From: GCA-003244245 sp039924425
GTDB lineage: Bacteria > Actinomycetota > Actinomycetes > Mycobacteriales > Pseudonocardiaceae
Assembly: GCA_039924425.1 (NCBI GenBank)
Contig: JBDTAX010000099.1
Coordinates: 1 to 21,087 of the forward strand
Direction: 5' to 3'
DNA length: 21,087 bases
Shown here: positions 19,234-21,087 of the stretch, one piece after another
Numbering within the stretch: position 1 is the first letter of the stretch
Layout: each line of letters begins with the position of its first letter
Notes under the pieces: generated by a model
Told to the model about the DNA's origin: nothing
Database searches by the model: none
The model's input: only the letters and a program-made list of their open reading frames with translations
Made by a program: the position numbers and the translations under genes

Positions 19234-21087
19234 CTAGGGCTGGGGCATTTCAGATACTTCAGCGAGCCGGTCCTGGAGCCGGGCGTGGCGGAACTGATAC
19301 ATCGGTCCGACGCACCGCAGCACCCCGCGATCACGTGCGTCTTCGAGGAAATCCAGAAGACGTACAGATGTCTTTCCGTGGCGTCGCAGCTGCGCATTCG
19401 CAAGCATAGCCGTCCATGTCGCCGAGGATGCCAGAGCAACTCCGACCCCGAACGGGGGCGCGGTGAGGAGCATCCCCCCGAGCGCTGCCAGCGGAATCAC
19501 TTTGATCTCGACTGTGAAGAGAAGCACGTAACCGATCACATTTTCAAGCCCGCCCGCGAGCCCAGCCGTGAGCCCGAACACGAGCCCAGCTTGGAGCCCC
19601 AGCCGGCGCTCCCTGCGCCACAACACCAGGGGGTCGAGTGAACCAGCAGTCTCCGCCGACGACTGAGCTATCCTGGCCAAGAGCACAAATGCGACTCTGA
19701 CCAGGAGCACGTCCAATACGCCGAGTACCAGCCCGATCGCGAGCCCTGTCGCCGGCCCGTACGAGAGCCCAACCGAGATTCCATTTCCAATCCCGAACAC
19801 GATCCCGACGACGAGCCCGAACATAAGAGATGTACGAGTATCGTCCGTTCTCAACGGTAACCATCCCGATTGCTGGGAATACCCTTTGGCGACCACGGAC
19901 CCGAGCCCAAACACCAGCCCCCAGCAAAGCCCGCCCGCGAGCCCGTACGCGAGCCCAGGTTTGAGCCCGTAGCTGAGCCCGGCCGCGAGCCCAGGGACGA
20001 GGCCGCCCACGAACCCGACCACGAGCGAGCTGACCAGCGCACGGGGCCCGACGGGTAGCCAGCGCGGGATCCGCCACCAGGCAAGCTCGCGGGTGTCCTC
20101 ATCGTTCATGCGCCGGGCCAGAAATCCCAACCGTTCCCGCGCCTGATCGGCGGTGCACGGCGGGGCGGGCAGGTTCGGATGTCGGGCATAGGCAATGGGA
20201 AGCACCCGATCAAGGAGGTGATCCTCGATGCTGTCCCGGCTTGGGAAGCGACCACGGTCGAGGAGTTCCTCGACTGGAGCGCCGGGACCGTAGACGTCCC
20301 GGACCAAACTCACCATCAGCGGGGTGTCCAACGCCTGCGCCAGGATGCCACCGGGATCAGCACGCAGATTTTTGATCACGCGCTGCCACGTCTCAGCGGG
20401 CGGGTGGATCTGGCAACTGGCCAAGTACTCGGCCGCCCGTCGAGGCTCCACCGGGCAGAGTTCCAACGCCGCGGCTCCAACCAGGTGGCCACCGCTGACC
20501 GCATCCGCCAATTCTTTACTCCGCGTCACCACAATTAACCGGAAATCCACCTGCCTATGGAGCTCGCTCAATACCGCCGGAAACAATTCCTCGGGAATCT
20601 CGTCCAATCCGTCAAGGATCACCATGAGATGACCCCCCTTAATAAGGGCTGTCGCGGCATTCGACCCGTACTCGAGAGCCATTAAAAACTCGTATTCGCG
20701 TTCGAGTCGGTTCGCCAGCCAGTCGACGAGGGGCTTCCTGTTCGGATCCCAACCATGCAGAGTCAACATAACTGGCACCGGAACCCGTGCCCGCGCCTCA
20801 GCTGTTCCCACACCCGCCCGGCGCTTCAGCGACTCAAGAAGCAACATGATCGCCGCGCTGGTCTTGCCCGAACCCGGCCCACCCAAGATTATCAACCGCC
20901 CGGACTCCAGACCGCCGTACACATCAAGAAGATCGTTCAGCGTGCCGGACACCGTTACAGCCACCGGGCCCGTCACCGCCCGGTCTGACCGCCGCCACCG
21001 CAGGGGAATCCGCTTCGGGTGCTCCAGCCGGCGCTCGAGAGCGGCCTGCTTCCATTGCTCACTCACTTGTTTCGCAAGCTCGTCCGC
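19234..21087 (-). CDS. NACHT-family P-loop ATPase with Gly-Leu repeat membrane region (5' end outside window)
   Basis: 617 residues are visible and the frame is still open at the right edge (ADELAKQVSEQW), so the start and any N-terminal effector or sensor domain lie outside; the internal GTG near 21066 is probably not the start. Counting from the first visible residue, Walker A is GGPGSGKT (69-76), the NACHT-type Walker B is VILDGLDE (156-163) and VVTRS (186-190) follows as sensor. Residues 350-460 and 498-560 are hydrophobic, with GL pairs about every four residues (GLVPGLAAGLSYGLKPGLAYG), suggesting several glycine-packed membrane helices. The soluble end contains LLDFLEDARDRGVLRCVG and YQFRHARLQDRLAE, typical of actinobacterial NACHT proteins with membrane segments. 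NACHT ATPases are STAND-type signalling switches, often in defence or regulation; the role here is unknown. Confidence 0.85.
   Translation of the reverse strand, partial: ADELAKQVSEQWKQAALERRLEHPKRIPLRWRRSDRAVTGPVAVTVSGTLNDLLDVYGGLESGRLIILGGPGSGKTSAAIMLLLESLKRRAGVGTAEARARVPVPVMLTLHGWDPNRKPLVDWLANRLEREYEFLMALEYGSNAATALIKGGHLMVILDGLDEIPEELFPAVLSELHRQVDFRLIVVTRSKELADAVSGGHLVGAAALELCPVEPRRAAEYLASCQIHPPAETWQRVIKNLRADPGGILAQALDTPLMVSLVRDVYGPGAPVEELLDRGRFPSRDSIEDHLLDRVLPIAYARHPNLPAPPCTADQARERLGFLARRMNDEDTRELAWWRIPRWLPVGPRALVSSLVVGFVGGLVPGLAAGLSYGLKPGLAYGLAGGLCWGLVFGLGSVVAKGYSQQSGWLPLRTDDTRTSLMFGLVVGIVFGIGNGISVGLSYGPATGLAIGLVLGVLDVLLVRVAFVLLARIAQSSAETAGSLDPLVLWRRERRLGLQAGLVFGLTAGLAGGLENVIGYVLLFTVEIKVIPLAALGGMLLTAPPFGVGVALASSATWTAMLANAQLRRHGKTSVRLLDFLEDARDRGVLRCVGPMYQFRHARLQDRLAEVSEMPQP

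Noticed and set aside
19550..20030. Repeated GAGCCC units on the plus strand, considered as a repeat array or CRISPR
   Set aside because: Spacing is short and irregular, and the units are the reverse complement of Gly-Leu codons in the NACHT protein's membrane region; protein repetition explains them.

Overview
The window reads as chromosomal DNA from a high-GC actinobacterium. Codon use is strongly GC-ending, GTG starts and 4-8 bp stop/start overlaps are common, and the families present (DUF5753 regulators, DUF6879, a NACHT ATPase with a glycine-rich membrane region) are typical of the Streptomyces/Pseudonocardiaceae group. I lean towards Pseudonocardiaceae, but that is inference. No rRNA, tRNA, CRISPR array or insertion sequence was seen.

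Left part (1-3700), visibly lower in GC than the rest: the 3' end of a probable regulator, then a promoter with a 9-bp inverted repeat, then an operon of a 62-residue protein, a DUF6879 protein and an XRE/DUF5753 regulator. After a second promoter comes a gene for an unrecognised Cys-rich zinc-ribbon protein. Its 3' end runs out of frame into the remnant of a second DUF5753 regulator gene, which I read as a rearrangement scar.

3630-5663: a decayed lasso-peptide cluster in the order precursor, cyclase, RRE protein, leader peptidase, PIMT-like methyltransferase. The precursor, RRE protein and peptidase are open. The cyclase is reduced to its C-terminal tail, and the methyltransferase has an internal deletion plus two frameshifts. 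The three promoters in 1-3700 share a GTCTTGAC box and GACTAG/CTAGAC repeats, which suggests one regulator family controlled them.

5759-8837, minus strand: cupin protein, YaaA-like protein and a DEAD/DEAH helicase; these look like ordinary chromosomal genes.

9072-19009 is the most interesting block. It holds a diiron ferritin-like protein, the nickel-pincer nucleotide (NPN) cofactor genes larE (minus), larB and larC, then a tight run of four genes: a fatty-acyl-reductase/HAD-phosphatase fusion, a zinc alcohol dehydrogenase, a divergent LarA homologue and a PlsC-type acyltransferase. The last three junctions are GTGA overlap, 34 bp and ATGA overlap. My reading is that the cofactor genes serve the LarA homologue, and that this enzyme works in a lipid-type pathway rather than in lactate racemisation.

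19234-21087, minus strand: a NACHT-family P-loop ATPase with a long Gly-Leu repeat membrane region, cut by the right edge of the window. Palindromic repeats sit in three intergenic gaps (8892-8931, 12816-12857, 19087-19150).
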